64,000 nt of DNA from Pleodorina starrii (Eukaryota > Chlorophyta > Chlorophyceae > Chlamydomonadales > Volvocaceae). Below, one piece after another: positions 40,363-52,677 of this stretch; positions within the stretch are counted from its first letter, which is position 1; every line of letters begins with the position of its first letter. Location: contig BRXU01000001.1 in assembly GCA_030267565.1 (NCBI GenBank), positions 2,232,001 through 2,296,000 of the forward strand, given 5' to 3'. Position numbers and translations under genes: made by a program. The notes beneath the pieces were generated by a model. The model made no database searches, was not told the DNA's origin, and saw only the letters and a list, made by a program, of their open reading frames with translations.

Positions 40363-43300
40363 ATGCCTCGATTGTCCGATTACGTTCGGGACAAGCAGCC
40401 GCAGCAGCAGCCGCAGGCGGTGAGTGGCCCCACGCGCACGTCCCCAGACTCACCTCCCCCACCCGCCCCAACCCACGTACCGGCGGGCGCCCTACCAAAC
40501 GAAGAGGACCTGTCTGATCCTCTCCTCAGCGCCCGCTGTCTAGCTGCCTAAGAGCGCTCAGGATGGGGAAGGGGGAAGCTGACCCGACCCGACCCTGCCA
40601 GCCAACGAGTGCAGCACTTGGGAAGTCTCTGCACGCCTCCAGCGCCCACACAGGAGTGCCCAAGCGCCCGAGTGCATTTGCACACACGTCTCCCGCATCC
40701 CTCTGTACCCCTCCGGGTACGGGCCCGGCAGCCCACCGTAACAAAAGCACTACCTCCCCTGCAGGAGGTCGCAGCCCCAGGCGGCACAGGGAGTCGGGCG
40801 GCCAGCCACGCACCCGCCGCAGCCGTTGCCCTGGAGGCAGCCGTCGCTGCAGCCGCCGGTCCCAGCGCGGGTCCCTCCGCTCCGGCCGCTCCGCCCGCTC
40901 CCTGGCAGCCGCTGCACGACCGCTACGTGGAGCAGTACCGCAGGAGGTGGGACGGATCACGGATGTGGCCAGCTCCCCGCTTCCCCCCGGCCTATACGTG
41001 GATAAGCCCCCCCCGGGAGGGGGGGAGGGAGGGAGGGGAGAGATCTTTCCCTATGCGCTATACTACGGGGGAGTTAGGTGCGGTACTTTGGTGCGGTTTA
41101 TCAGGGTGTCTAGGGTCCGGTGACGCAAGCCCACCCGAGACGCTGGCGGGAATCCGCCTGGTGCCCCTGCCGCTGCCCCTGCCGCTGCCGTTGCCGCAGG
41201 GTGCGTGACCGAGGCGCCCGGAGCTATCGCCACCCGGACGGCTCGTTGCGGTCGGAGCCACCCGCCCAGGACGTATACTCGCAGGTCGGAGGTCGTTAGA
41301 CTGCCATACACTACACAGTACACAACCACGCCGCATTCCGACAGCCCTCCCGTCTGTGTAGTGCTCCAAACACGATATTCCTGGGCGTTGTCGTACATAT
41401 ACCGCAGCTGCGCCGCACTACCGGAGTACCGGTAACCCCCCGGGGGCCCCACGTGTCCAGGTGCACCGAAGTGCGGTGCACCGGTACGGATAGGGCTGCT
41501 CGTCCGGTACAAACGCTTTTGTTTTGCCGGTCGGCGTCGGCTGAAGACGGAGGAGTGGGTGTTGGGACGAGCGGACCGCTGTGGCGCGCTGGGAAGGGCC
41601 TTATCGGGCTAGATATCGCAGTTGCAGCGGGGGCGATTAACAAGATAACAACCGACACCCCCTTCCCCCCCCCTTGGCGCCCACCCGGGACCCGGCCTGA
41701 CAGGCCAATCGCGTGCACTGGTCCGAGCTGGTAGATTATTGCCGTACGCACGGCGGCGACCGAGAGTACGACACGCACGGTGGGCCGGGGGCAGTTCATG
41801 ACGATCGGTTGGGGGTCCGTCGTGGGGGAGGCGTCCGTCAGGTTGAGGAGGAGAGCCCGGAAGTCGGCGGGGGCTGAATCGGCCGAATGCGGGACCGAGC
41901 GGGGCTGAATGCCGCCGCCCCTTGCCCCGGCGCAAGACACGTATACACCTTACTTCGGGCAGCGCTTGACAAGAAATGACCGTAGGCTCGTGTGCCTTTG
42001 CACGTGCAGGCTTCTCGCTGCGCTACGGCATTGGTGTTCCCGCTGAGGCTCACCGGCGGCTCCTGGAGGCGCTGGGTAAGTGAGCGGGCCACCACCAGGC
42101 ACACGAACACTACTGCCGCTTTGCAAGGGTACGGTACGCGGGGAGTGAGAGAGATGATTCCGCAGCCAGGGGACGGAAGTGCGGCGCTGTCGACTCTCGC
42201 GACAGCTCGCGCTTTATTAGCACGCGGGTATCGGTAGTATGCGGAGTGTAATCCGCACCCCATACGTGCCGGGCGCGCCGTCGTCTTTACCCGTCCGGTC
42301 CCAACCGCCCTTCTCTCCCCCTCCCCCCCGCCCGCAGACCTTCGTGAGGAGCTGGCGCCGCTGCCCAGCCCGAACGAGCTGCCGTACCAGTGAGTAGTCG
42401 CTTGAGTATCCTCTCATGAGTACGACATTTGAAACGGACCCGCATCGTGGGGGGCGCTCTCCCGCTGGTCCGTGAACAAACACACACACACGCCCCGGAT
42501 GCCCCAGACCCAGTCGAGGTGGCCAAGGCGCGCGCAGCGCTAGATTTTTGGCAGCGTGTGCGGGGGTTTGCGGAGCTAGACGTGCCAAGGCGGGGATGGG
42601 AGGGGGTAGGGCCTGACCATCCCATCCTGGCGGTGGTCAACGGCCACTTTCAGTGTGTGCAGCACGCAGGGATGGGTATGGAGGGAGAGGGAGGGGTCGT
42701 GGAGTGAGGGGATGAAGGGGCTTTAGGGGTGAGGGAGGGAACTTAGGGCGTCGAGGCAGGGAGGCGTGAGAGGTGGGGGGGTTCCTTTGGGTCCGAGAGG
42801 ACTTAGGGTGCAGAGACCGCCGCGGGCTGCCCTTTGTAGGCGAGGGAGGCTTTAGGGAGCGGGTATAGCGAGAGTGAGGCGAGTTGGCGAGGTGCCGCCT
42901 AGTGCGAACTATAGCTCCGTCACCTAGCCCGCTGCCGCAAGGCCCGCTCCCGACCTCCTGCCGCGTCGAGGCCAAGCGGCGCTCTGGAGCTCGGCCTCTA
43001 GGGGCCACCCCCCGGCCTCTCCGGGGCCGTCGTAGTAGGAGTAGTAGTAGGGGTAGGGCGCGCGCTGTCTTGGGTTCTCCTTTGGTGCTGACCGCCCACG
43101 AGCCGGACCAAGCTCGGGGCAGGTTCTCAGCGCTTTGTTTTCGCGCCTAGAGGAGCACCGCCAGCCGGTAGCAGGCCGGCCGGGCGCCCCGGCGCTGCAA
43201 GGACTTCAGGGCGGGCAGGACAGCGCGGGCGCCGCGTAGTGCGCCGGCACGACTGCTGTTTGTGCGGACGAAGGGCCCAGCTGCCGTATAAGGCAGGCTG

Positions 43301-44021
43301 TGAGCTCAAGCCTTTGGGGAGCCGCTGCGCCGTACACCCGTATATGGGGTGTATGACGCAGCCAGCTCTGCGTCGAGCAGGAGGGGGTAGCGGCCCCTCA
43401 CGCCCTTCTCCCACCGCAAGGGGGAGAGTGCTTAGGCGGTCTTTCCGTCGGGGCTGGGTTAGCAGCCCCTGGCCAGCGTCAGGGCCCGGTCAGATACTGT
43501 AACGACACACACACACAGACACACACAGACACACATACACACACAGACACGCAGACACACGCACGCACACACACACACAGACACACACACATTATGCGCC
43601 AAGGCACCGTGCCCGCATACACCCACCCACGCACGCACGCAGGGGCGACCCGCTGGCGGACCCCTCCCACCCCTTCAACCTCGAGTGGAGGGAGCTGGCG
43701 GAGCAAGGTGAGGTGACTGGGTGCGGTGAGGTGAGGTGACTGGGTGCGGTGAGGTGAGGTGACTGGCAGAATGGGTGAGGTGAGGTGAATGGCAGAATGG
43801 GTGAGGTATCATCTTCATCGGTACCCTTCCACCCCCCCTGCAGCCACCTCTGCTCGTGCCCCCTCCCTGAAACCCCCTCGTCTGGTCGCCACCGCGGACT
43901 CGCTCCGTCGCTGGGCCCTGACCCCTCTGATTTCGCGCACCGCGCCCTCCCTCCCTCCCTCCCTGCCCGTTCAGTGTTCGCGGCGGCGCCTGGCAGCCGA
44001 CGTCTGGCCAGCACGACCTGA
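40363..44021 (+). CDS. Unrecognised multi-exon gene
   Basis: ATG 40363 begins MPRLSDYVRDKQPQQQPQA, ending at a donor at 40419. Further supported exons are 40765-40946 (Ala/Pro-rich, ending PWQPLHDRYVEQYRR), 42010-42075 (FSLRYGIGVPAEAHRRLLEA), 42338-42389 (DLREELAPLPSPNELPY), 43643-43707 (GDPLADPSHPFNLEWRELAE) and 43975-44021 (VFAAAPGSRRLASTT then stop). The last four exons are phase-consistent with each other. Exon 2 ends in phase 2 while the exon at 42010 needs phase 1, so at least one exon between them is missing from my model. I know no family with these motifs. The protein appears soluble, with no membrane segment seen. Confidence is moderate for the gene and low for its exact structure. 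Confidence 0.5.
40989..41010 (+). repeat. Dispersed TATACGTGGATAA repeat, copy B
   Basis: GGCCTATACGTGGATAAGCC followed by a C-run and a GGGAGGGGG stretch, as also seen at copy C. It lies in an intron of the unrecognised gene. Confidence 0.75.
43503..43591. repeat. (CA)n-type microsatellite
   Basis: Interrupted CA dinucleotide run with occasional CAGA and CACG units, in the intron before exon 43643 of the unrecognised gene. Confidence 0.9.
43708..43807. repeat. GTGAGGTGACTGG minisatellite next to a donor
   Basis: Several copies of a unit containing GGTGAGGTGACTGGGTGCG, drifting to a GGCAGAATGGGTGAGG variant. The array begins at the donor of the exon ending 43707, so each unit repeats a donor-like GTGAGG. 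Confidence 0.85.
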
Positions 44022-46032
44022 GCAGCGGCAGCCAGTGGGCCAGCCAGTGAGCTGCGGACACAAGGCAGTGGGCCGTAGGGCGGGACTTGGGGTTGGGTGA
44101 GATGGAGATCCAGGAGCCGGGGGGCGCGTTGGGAGGAGGAACGTGGATATGGGCGGGAGATGGCCGCGACTGGCACGGGGGCGGGGGGTTGGCGGGGCTG
44201 CGACATCAGGGGAACGGCGGCTCTTTGGTGCTGTGGGAAGGAGGATGTTGCTGGGGGATGGAAAGGCAGCTGCCGAGCTGCGCGCACCGGTGTTCCGCTG
44301 CTGTCCGGGCGTGTCGCCGCCCAGCGAATGCGGTGTTGATGATAATGACCGCCTGTGGACCGTTGACACGGTGCTAAGGGGGGTGGGGGGAGGGCTGTCC
44401 TTGTTGTCACTGGCGGGAGGGGGGCGTGATGGGGCGTGATCAGGCCAGCTACCCGTACTGTAGTTTCGATGTGGCGCCGGTATTGCTGGTCGGGCGGCCG
44501 CCCCCGGGGGGATTATCCACGTAGAGGCCCTGTCACTGCGGCGGACGGACGCAGGGATCTAGGGCCTAGGCGTTTAGGGCCAGACGGCCCCGCCCCGGCG
44601 GAGCGAGTACCCGAGGTGTCGGTCCAGGGGGAACTCTTGAAAGAAAGCGCAAATCGAGCAAAGTTGCGCTCGTTACGCAGTGGAAGGGACATGAATGTGT
44701 GCCGCGGGCTGCTGCAGGGTGGATGTCGGGTCCGAGAATGACGACTTGAAACAAAGGAGGGGGCCCTCCGGGCTCTGGCTCGCCGCCTCGGCCGTGCAGG
44801 ACTCGAGCCCGCCAGCCCGCCCCGCCCGTCGCCCACCGACAAGCACGTCCGCAGTCCGCCTCGCCTCGTTGAACCGCCATCCGCCCTCCCCCCCTGGCCG
44901 TGCTCCCCCCACCGCCCGGGCGGGGAGCGGCCTTGACCGAGCGGCCCGCAAGATAGCATCTGGTCCTGCGTCGGGGGCGCCGTGCTCGCCACCGGCACCC
45001 TTGCGGGCACACAAACACCCACGCACAACGCATACACCCGACACTGCACACCTCCCTCCCTGCTCCACAACCCGACAACCCGGCAAACAAGCACAAGCAC
45101 CCGCCAGTTTCATCGCCAAGCACACGCATCGCAGTACGACAAGCTCCCGGGATATCGATAACGCTACTACAAGTTAGGTGTACACCAACCCCACCTGCTG
45201 CACCTAAACTTCGGCGCAAGCCTGTCGAGCCGCGCATTATGCCTGTGGCCAAACCCCTGCCGTACTTCAGACATTTTCTCTGGCCCCATCCTGGGGCCGA
45301 CTCGCTCGCGTTACGTCAATGTTCATTACGGTAGGTCGGTAGTACAAGAACGGCTACGGTTGGTACCGGCAGTGTAGAAAAGACCGTCGAGCAGATAGGA
45401 TCGCAGGGCACACTGGCTCCTCCCCTGTCCCCTCCCTGCCAGCCAATCAAGAGCAATCTAATAACGAGTTGAGTTCGGCGCGTTCCGGCGGCTCCGCAGC
45501 GCAGTGTACCGCAGCGGTGGCGCTCAGCGGAGTCGCCGCCACAGATGCAGCTGCAGTTGCCCCCCCCGTCCTGATCGCGAAGGCCACAACCAACCGTGGC
45601 CTAATCCGAAGCGAGCCAACACGCAGACGCGAGACGGGCGGGCACACGCATGGAGCTGTCCGGGACAGAGGGCCCCCTCCCCTTGCGCTGGCCGGCGGCG
45701 GCAGCCCCAGCGCTCCCTGTGCACAGAAGCGCCCCTCGTGCACCAGCGAGCTGCCGCCGCTCAATCGCCCATTGCAGCCGCTTGCTGCCAACTCTCAACG
45801 CTGCATCTTGCCGAGCTGGGGGCCTGCGGCAAAGCGGCGGGTCCCTGCCTGCCTGCCTGCCTGCCTGCCCGCCCGCCGCGCGGACCGCCGGCAGTGTCTT
45901 ACACGGCGAGTGCCGCCGCGAGGGCGAGCAGCCGACGCAGGGGTCACAGGACACAGGGGAAGCCACGCCGCTGCAATCCGAGTTTCCTTCCCTTAAGGAA
46001 CCAACGCGGGACAGCACAGAACCGCGCGCCCT
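44022..46032. other. Intergenic, converging 3' ends
   Basis: Between the ends of the unrecognised plus gene and the coiled-coil minus gene. It holds copy C of the dispersed repeat and no supported exon. Frames near 44,500-45,180 and 45,470-46,030 are open on both strands but look like C- and G-rich noise. Confidence 0.5.
44506..44530 (-). repeat. Dispersed TATACGTGGATAA repeat, copy C
   Basis: On the minus strand it reads GGGCCTCTACGTGGATAATC followed by a C-run and GGGGG, closest to copy B. It lies 3' of the unrecognised gene. Confidence 0.7.
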
Positions 46033-49000
46033 TCATTGCGCCGCCGCCGCCGCCACCTCCTGCGACATCCACCGCCCCGCTCCCTCGGCCTCGTACGACG
46101 CCCTGCCATCTCGCGGCGTCGCCGCCCCGCTGACCTCCCGCCCGCCGATGCTGCGGCGCGGCGACGGCAAGTCGTCGCTGCCCGTACTGCGCCGCAACGA
46201 TCCCACGCCGCCGCCGACCCGCAGCGCCAGGATGCCCGCGCCGCCGCCGCCGCCGGCGGTGGCGGCGGCGGCGGCGGTGCCCGCGCCTGAGATGCGGCCG
46301 CCGCCACCGCCGCCGCCGCTGGCGCTGGCTCCGCTGACGCTGGGCAGCAGTGGCCGTGACGTCACGACGGCCGAGGAGTTGAGCGCCCGCACGAGCTCGC
46401 CGGGACTTGAAGTGCTCGTCGACGCCGACGAGACCGACCGAGCGTCCTCCGCGGCTGCCAACGCCGCGGCGGTCTGGTGCACGTGACCGCTGCTGGGCCG
46501 ACCCATGGGTCCTCCGAGACCCACGGGTCGGTGCTGCTCCGTGAAGCTGAGGTTGCGGGCCAGGCTGGGCGGCGGCGGCGGCAGAGGCGGCGGCGGCGGC
46601 GGCGAGCCGGAGAAGGACGACGCGCCGGCGCCGGCGGCGCCGCCGCCGCTGGCGGCCGGGCTCGGGGCGGTTCCGGACAGCCACGGTGACGAGTCGGGCG
46701 AGTAGGCGTGCGGCGGCTTGTGTTTGGCGTTGAACAGCGGGTAGAGGGTCGGGATGACGCTGCCGGGGCTGTGGCTGATGGAACGGCCGCTCGGGCTGCG
46801 CGGCGGGCTGGTGGACCGCTCCCGCCCCGCACTGGAACGGCCCGCGCCGCCGGCACTGGTCGCCGTGTGCGTACGCGAGTGCGCCGACGATCGGCCGTCG
46901 GCTCCGCCGCCTCCGCCGGGGACAAAGCCACCGGCCCCGGCGACGTAGCCGCCGGCACCGTCGTACAGGGAGATGGCGACGGCGCCACCGTTGACGCTGC
47001 CGGCGTCGTCCATGCCCATTGGGTCGTACACGCACGACCGCGCGCTGGACTTGCGGCCGCCGCCGCCGCCGCCGGCGGCGACGGTGCTGGGCCGGCCCGA
47101 CGGCGGCGGCGCCGCCGCCGGGATGGATGTGCTGAGCGCCGCCGTCAGTCGCGACTCCAGCATCGCGTGCTTGGCGGCGGAGTGTCGCGCCTTCTGCGCC
47201 GCCAGCCGCCGCTCGCCCTCCAGCTGTTCAGTCACGGACATCATCTGCATCTCCAGATGCATCGCGCGCGCCTCCGCGGCGCGGGCCACCTCCCGCATCC
47301 GCCGCATGTCGTGCGCGATGTCGGGGCTGCTGCCAGCCTCCTGCGGGCGGGCGGGCGGACGGGCGGGTGGGCGGGAGGAGGGATTACGAGTGCAATGGGT
47401 CGGGTTGGATCGGGTTGCAGCAGGAGGAGCGAGAGAGGCGGAGGGAGAGGCGCGCAGGGTGACATGAATATGAGCGTGAGCATGAGATGAAGGCAGCGGG
47501 TGAAGGCAGGCACGGCGGTAACGGCGGCGGCGGCGGCACCCAGCCTGCGGCACCCACCCACTTCACCCACCCACCCACCCACCCACCGACACACGCACCC
47601 ACCCACCCACCCGCAGCGCCATGTAGAGCTGATGGTTCTCAGTCTCCAGCGCCGCCGTCCGCCGCTCCGAAGCCTCCAGCCGCGTCTCCGCACTGCGCAC
47701 CGAGTACTGCAGGTGCCGTACTTGCTCCCGCAGGATCTGTACGGCAGGAGCAGGAGCAGGAGCAGGACCGGCCACGCCAAAGACGCGCACATGAGACGGT
47801 GATGAGGGCGGGGCCGGGCCGGGCCGGGCAGGTAGGAGCCGGCAGGAGTTTAGGAGTGGCATTTTGGCGCACAGGGGCACACCCACTTGGCAAAACGGTC
47901 ACGTTTTCCCTCGCCAGCCAGCCAGCCAGCCAGCCAGCCAATCCAGGTTCTGCTGGACAGCTACCGCTGTGTGGACGGCCCGTTCCACCCCATTCGACCC
48001 TCATTCCTTACCCCGCGCCACTCCAACCCCGGCCTTTCCAACCCCAACCCCACCCCAGCCCATCCCGCCCGACCTGGTTGTCCTCGAACAGTGTCCGCAA
48101 CTTATGCGGCAGGTCCTTGACCTCAGTGCTGCGGAAGTCGACGGCGTGCAGCGGCTGGAACTCCTTGGCCTTCTGGTCTCGGAGCTCCTGTGTGCGTGTG
48201 GGGGGGGCAGGGACGTGGGGAAGGCGTGGGGGCGGTGTGGGGACAGGATAAGCGCCCGTTGTTCACATCCCTGCCCCGCGCCCTGCCGCTGCCCTGTCCC
48301 GTCCCTGGAGCCTGCGCTCCGTCCACGCCCGGCCCCGCCCGCTCCCCTGCCCGCTCCCTCCCGCAAGCACAACCGCGCCCCCGCATGCAACCGCACACGT
48401 GAACCCGCGTGCTCGAGGGCCCATGGTCCCATGCGCTGAGGGGGGCCACCGTAATAAAGATGAAGCACCGCAGCGACGGGACGACGGCGACGGGGGCTCC
48501 AGCTCGGACCCCACCCCACACCCACACCCCACCTGCCCACCACCACCACCACCACCACCTCCACCACCACCACTACCACCACCACCCCGACCCACCCCAC
48601 CACCACCACCACCGCACCACCCCCACGCCACCCACCTTTCGGAGCTCCGATCGCTCCACATTGAACACACCCAGGTCGTACGTCTGCGAATCGACCTTGT
48701 TCTCCAAGCCAATCAGCACACCCTGCAGGACGACACCACCACGCACGTGGGGACAGGAACGTGGGAACGAAAGTGAGGGGCCGAGCCCGCGGCGCGCAAA
48801 CCAACCTATGCGCCGAAGCTGAGCCCAGCGGCTGGAACGGCCCCGCGGCGCGGCACCTGCCGAGCAACACCCTTACCTGCACTTCTCGCAGCAGAACCAT
48901 CACGCGCGCCCGTGCCGCGTTGCCCTTAATGCCCGTTTCCTTGCTGCAGACCATGAGCTGAAGCCTGCGAGCGGTCGTGGATTCAAAAAGGTGTGGGTTC

Positions 49001-49284
49001 GATAGGGGTTGAATGGCAACAACCGACGGCCACCTGCATATTTGTGCGGTTTCTTACTCCTGGATCATCTCATATCCCCGCGAGCGTTTGAGTTCCTGGC
49101 CGAGCTGAAGAAAGTAACGCGGAAAGTCCGTCCCGTCGCCATTCTTATAAGTACTGTTGGTCGGTCGCCGGTCCCGAGCAGGGCTAGCCTGGCTTTGATG
49201 GTGAGACCTGCTTCCAGGCGCCGAGGATAACCAGCCATCTGTCCCCGAGGGAGGTTGAACCGCATCCTCTTGCGCTGCTGCCAT
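46033..49284 (-). CDS. Coiled-coil protein with long low-complexity tail
   Basis: Six exons give 649 residues with matching phases: 49058-49284, 48877-48964, 48636-48722, 48074-48187, 47611-47736, 46033-47340. The first about 240 residues are well conserved in style: FLQLGQELKRSRGYEMIQEL, KGNAARARVMVLLREVQGVL, GVFNVERSELRKELRDQKAK and DFRSTEVKDLPHKLRTLFED. Heptad-rich helices follow (ILREQVRHLQYSVRSAETRL; EARAMHLEMQMMSVTEQLEG). The last exon is mostly Gly, Ser, Pro and Ala with many SP and RS sites, so phosphorylation is likely. The layout suggests a cytoskeletal or ciliary scaffold, but that is inference only. I do not recognise the family. The start at 49284 is the first ATG of the open exon. 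Confidence 0.6.
47563..47610. repeat. (CCCA)n run at a splice donor
   Basis: A CCCA array abuts the end of exon 5 of the coiled-coil gene. On the minus strand it reads GTGGGTGGGT and supplies the donor. Confidence 0.85.
48531..48630. repeat. (CCA)n-rich microsatellite
   Basis: About 100 bases of mixed CCA and CCCCA units in the intron after exon 3 of the coiled-coil gene. Confidence 0.9.
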
Positions 49285-50922
49285 GTGTGCCAGGCGGCAG
49301 TGGTCACCCCAGCAGCATAAGCAAAGTTATGAATTACAGTGAGCTATCAATGTTGCGTGCAGACTGTGTTTGTGCGCGCTAGCAATGCGCTTCGATGATA
49401 CGCGTGAAGGTACACAAGCCGGACAAGGGCAAGTATCAGGAGTGCGATTTAGGCGCCAGTGATCCACGTATAGCCGTGTGCTCCTATAAGCTTATCAGTC
49501 GTCTCTAAGGAGCCAGTGTATTCTACGAGTGAGCCACGACGGAGGCTAGGTCCTCGAAGTGTCGTACTTGCAATGAGCAACCGATAATGTAGGAAGGCCT
49601 GGGCTTCCTTACCTGCGATAATTAACGCATCGGACTTAATTAAGTGACAGTGCTGCTCATGTAGGTACGCATTCTGTTAACATTCAGCCTTGAAGCTCAA
49701 GTCCGCCCACAAGGTCCCAGAGCTACGTATGGTCTGCCATCATGCTAGTTTTCACCGGCTGACTACTCCGTTTCTTAGTTATGGCGACGAAAAAAGGGTG
49801 GCGATGACAGCTAGGAAACGTCGAAGTTGTACAGACGAAGTCGAGGGTTTTTGGGCCAGGGACAGAGTGTAAGGGAGGTCCAACACCTCCTATCCATGTG
49901 CCATACTGTGCAGTATCATCATAATGGTTACTACAGATAAGCAGCAACGTCCTGCGGCCAAGGCCGGACGTCGCTGCTTATCTGTAGTAACCCGGGCGGG
50001 CAGGATCCGGGGGAAGAGCCCAAGCCGTCACGGAATATGATAGCTGATGAAACACGGAGGGCTTGCAGTGACCTATTCAAGGCGCCGCCGCGCAGTTTGG
50101 GCGTGAAGAAGCGTGTGGACTCATGAGGAGACCTGCCGTCGTCCTGCCCGCCCTCCTTACACCCTTAGGGTTTTTACACCAAATTACGACATGATTGATT
50201 GCGTGTCAGCTTAAGCGTGCGAGCTTTCCAGCAACCACCATTCGCATGGATGGCACGGACTGTGCGGACACCCCTTTAGCACAGACATACCCCTGGCTTT
50301 CCATCCCCTGCCCCCTTCGGCACAGTAATTAATGAGTAAGCCCTCTGGCTTTATCTTCCTTCTGATGGAGTCCAGCATTCCACTACAGCAGCAACCGTGA
50401 TGCCCTGAGTGCCGAAAGCCGTGGCTGCCGCCGCTCTGCCGCAGGCAAAGGGTCCTGACCTGAGCGGCCTGAAATTGTGTCAACTTGCCGGGACTTACCC
50501 TGCGTTACACACCGTGCGATATTTCCCCTAATAAACATGATTGGCTTAGCGAGTCAGGACATGCACTGGCCATTGCCCTTGACTGCTCCCAACGAAGTGT
50601 ACGGCCTACGCTCTCATCTAGCCGGTCATTAAAGAACTCCAAAAGCGGGCATGCCCTCCTCAGCTCACAACCAACGAAAGGAGATAATCGCCTTGTGAGC
50701 GTAACTGATGCCCCTTAATTCGCATCGGTGGGCAGGGCGAGCGTGCAGTCCGTGTCTCCGTGAGTCAGTCACGCACCCCTACGCACCAGTAACCGTTTCG
50801 GTTGATAATCAACGGTACGAGATTTCGACAATCAAAGGCCTATGCGTTGTAGGTCTCAGTTGATGATTTAAATCGGGCGGAAGGGTCACAAATAGCCCGG
50901 TGTTAGGTAGCCACAGGCCAAG
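49285..50922. other. Intergenic stretch with a foldback
   Basis: This is lower in GC, with no supported exon. It contains the 27-bp hairpin at 49,926-49,992 and a degenerate TATACGTGGAT motif on the minus strand at 49,461-49,475. It must hold the divergent promoters of the coiled-coil gene and of the isochorismatase-type gene. Confidence 0.5.
49926..49992. repeat. Near-perfect 27-bp inverted repeat (hairpin)
   Basis: Arms 49926-49952 and 49966-49992 pair at 26 of 27 positions (core GTTACTACAGATAAGCAGC) around a 13-base GC-rich loop. A transcript would form a miRNA-like hairpin of 67 bases. No gene overlaps it. It could also be a foldback mobile element. Confidence 0.85.
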
Positions 50923-52677
50923 ATGACGGACTCGGAGACTTGCCTTATTTGCATTGATATGCAAAATGAGTTCTGCCTTCCGACCTCGCCTCTTTGCGTG
51001 GCTGGCGCGATGGGCTGCCTGCCCAAGGTGACAGAAGCAATCGAAGCCGCTCGCGCCAAGCACTTGCACGTAATATGGGTCATCCGCGAGCACCACCCAT
51101 CAGGTAATTACTGAGGGCTACTAATCAATTACCTGTCCTTGAAATGGTGGCAGAAATGTCCCTGCCCCAGGAATGAGTAACATCCCGAACCGTCCCGGTC
51201 GCAATAATGGCGAGCCAGGAGCTGCTCCGCTCGCTCAAAAAACCAATGCCTCCACGGAGCGCCCCCTGCAACCGAGTACCTGGAAAACTGTGGTCTGCTG
51301 TCGACGTCCACGGCTGAATTGCCGCTGAAATGCGCTGCTGTTGATGAGCCCGACAAGCCCAGCAGAACACGCTGAGCAAGCAGTTACCTCGCTGCCTACC
51401 GTACCTGGCACCTGACGGTCCCTTGTCTCGGCTGATGAGCCCTCCCACCCCACCCCCACCCCCATCACCTCGCCGCTGGGTGCAGGGGTCGACATCGAGT
51501 ACACCCGCACGCACCTGTTTAAGGACGGGGGCGGCAGCACCGTGCCGGGCACAAAGGGTGAGCCGCCCGGCACCACCCCTCCCGTCGCCACCGTTCCATC
51601 GCTGCGGCTCGTAGCTCGAAACAGGGGCGCAAGTTTTGCAAGAAGCTTATGGAACCCCGGCGAGTATGACGCCCAGCCGCCCACAACCCCACATTGACCG
51701 CTGGGATGGATGAGGCCGTGGTGCTGGATTGGGCTATACGGCCTCCATGGGTAGCCCTCTGCCGCGCCGGCCCCTGCGGCCGCAGCCAGGGTTTGCTCTG
51801 TATGTTTGTCCTGGCGGGTTATCGTGCTTTGGTTTCTTCGTTGTTACCCCCGTCCACTGCCTCCCTGCCTGCACTTGCGACTTCACCCACCCACCCACTT
51901 TACCCACCCACTTCACCCACCCACCCTCTTCACCCACCCACTTCACCCACCCACTTCACCCACCCACCCACCCAACCCATCAGGCGCTGAGCTGGTGGAG
52001 GGGCTGGAGGTGCGGCATGGTGAGCTGGTGCTGGTCAAGAAGCGATTCAGTGCCTTCCTCCACACCCACCTGGACCTGGTGCTCAGGTACGGCAGTGCCG
52101 TACTCCAGCCGCACATGTACAGCACATGCACGTCGCCGCAGGCAGGTGCCGCAGGGCGCGAGGCCGGCATGCAAAGGGGTTGCCGGCACTCCTTGCGCCT
52201 GTGCACGCGCACACGACCACACAAACACCGCTACCGCTACAGCGCTACTCCCACCTGCACGTTACCCTGCCCACCTGCATTTGCACAAAGCTGTGATGAC
52301 AAGCCGTACCTGGACCTGCTCACACACGCACGGCGCCCCCCCCTCCTCGCTTACCTCGCTGTTCTTTTGCAGACAAGACGGCCTTCTTCTGTTACTTTTA
52401 CCGTTCACGGGCTCCGGCCTAAACGTGGATAACCCCGCCCTCCTGCGCACACCCATGCAGGCGGCTCAAGGTGCGGCGCGTGGTGCTGTGCGGAGTGCAG
52501 ACGCCCAACTGCGTCCGCGCCACGGCGGTGGACGCGTTGGGCCACGATTACGAGGTGGCGGTGCTCAGCGACGCCACGGCGTCCAAGAGCGAGGCGGTGC
52601 AGGAGGCCAATTTGGAGGACATGCGCTGCATGGGCATCGTCACGCCCACCACCGCGGCCTGGGCAGCCGCGCTGTGA
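50923..52677 (+). CDS. Isochorismatase-family cysteine hydrolase
   Basis: Four exons give 190 residues, the usual size of the family: 50923-51103, 51486-51557, 51984-52086, 52461-52677. The catalytic triad is visible: Asp12 in CLICIDMQNEF, Lys103 in GELVLVKKRFSAF and nucleophile Cys136 in CGVQTPNCVRATA. The fold ends with VAVLSDATASKSEAVQEANL and MRCMGIVTPTTAAW. Relatives hydrolyse amides or vinyl ethers (isochorismate, nicotinamide, N-carbamoyl compounds). The substrate here cannot be told, but GVQTPNCVR is typical of the plant and bacterial cysteine hydrolase branch rather than of nicotinamidases. All phases close. No targeting peptide is evident, so it is probably cytosolic. Confidence 0.9.
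51885..51975. repeat. CACCCACTTCACC minisatellite
   Basis: Repeated CACCCAC and TTCACC units in the intron before exon 3 of the isochorismatase-type gene, ending just before the acceptor. Confidence 0.85.
52408..52445 (+). repeat. Dispersed TATACGTGGATAA repeat, copy D
   Basis: CGGGCTCC then GGCCTAAACGTGGATAACCC, then CGCCCTCCTG. It matches copy A over about 37 bases with a few changes. It ends 15 bases before the last exon of the isochorismatase-type gene. Confidence 0.75.

Noticed and set aside
42429..42707. Possible extra exon of the unrecognised gene (contains AALDFWQRVRGFAEL)
   Set aside because: It looks protein-like, but no acceptor gives the phase needed between the exons ending 42389 and starting 43643, which already join correctly.
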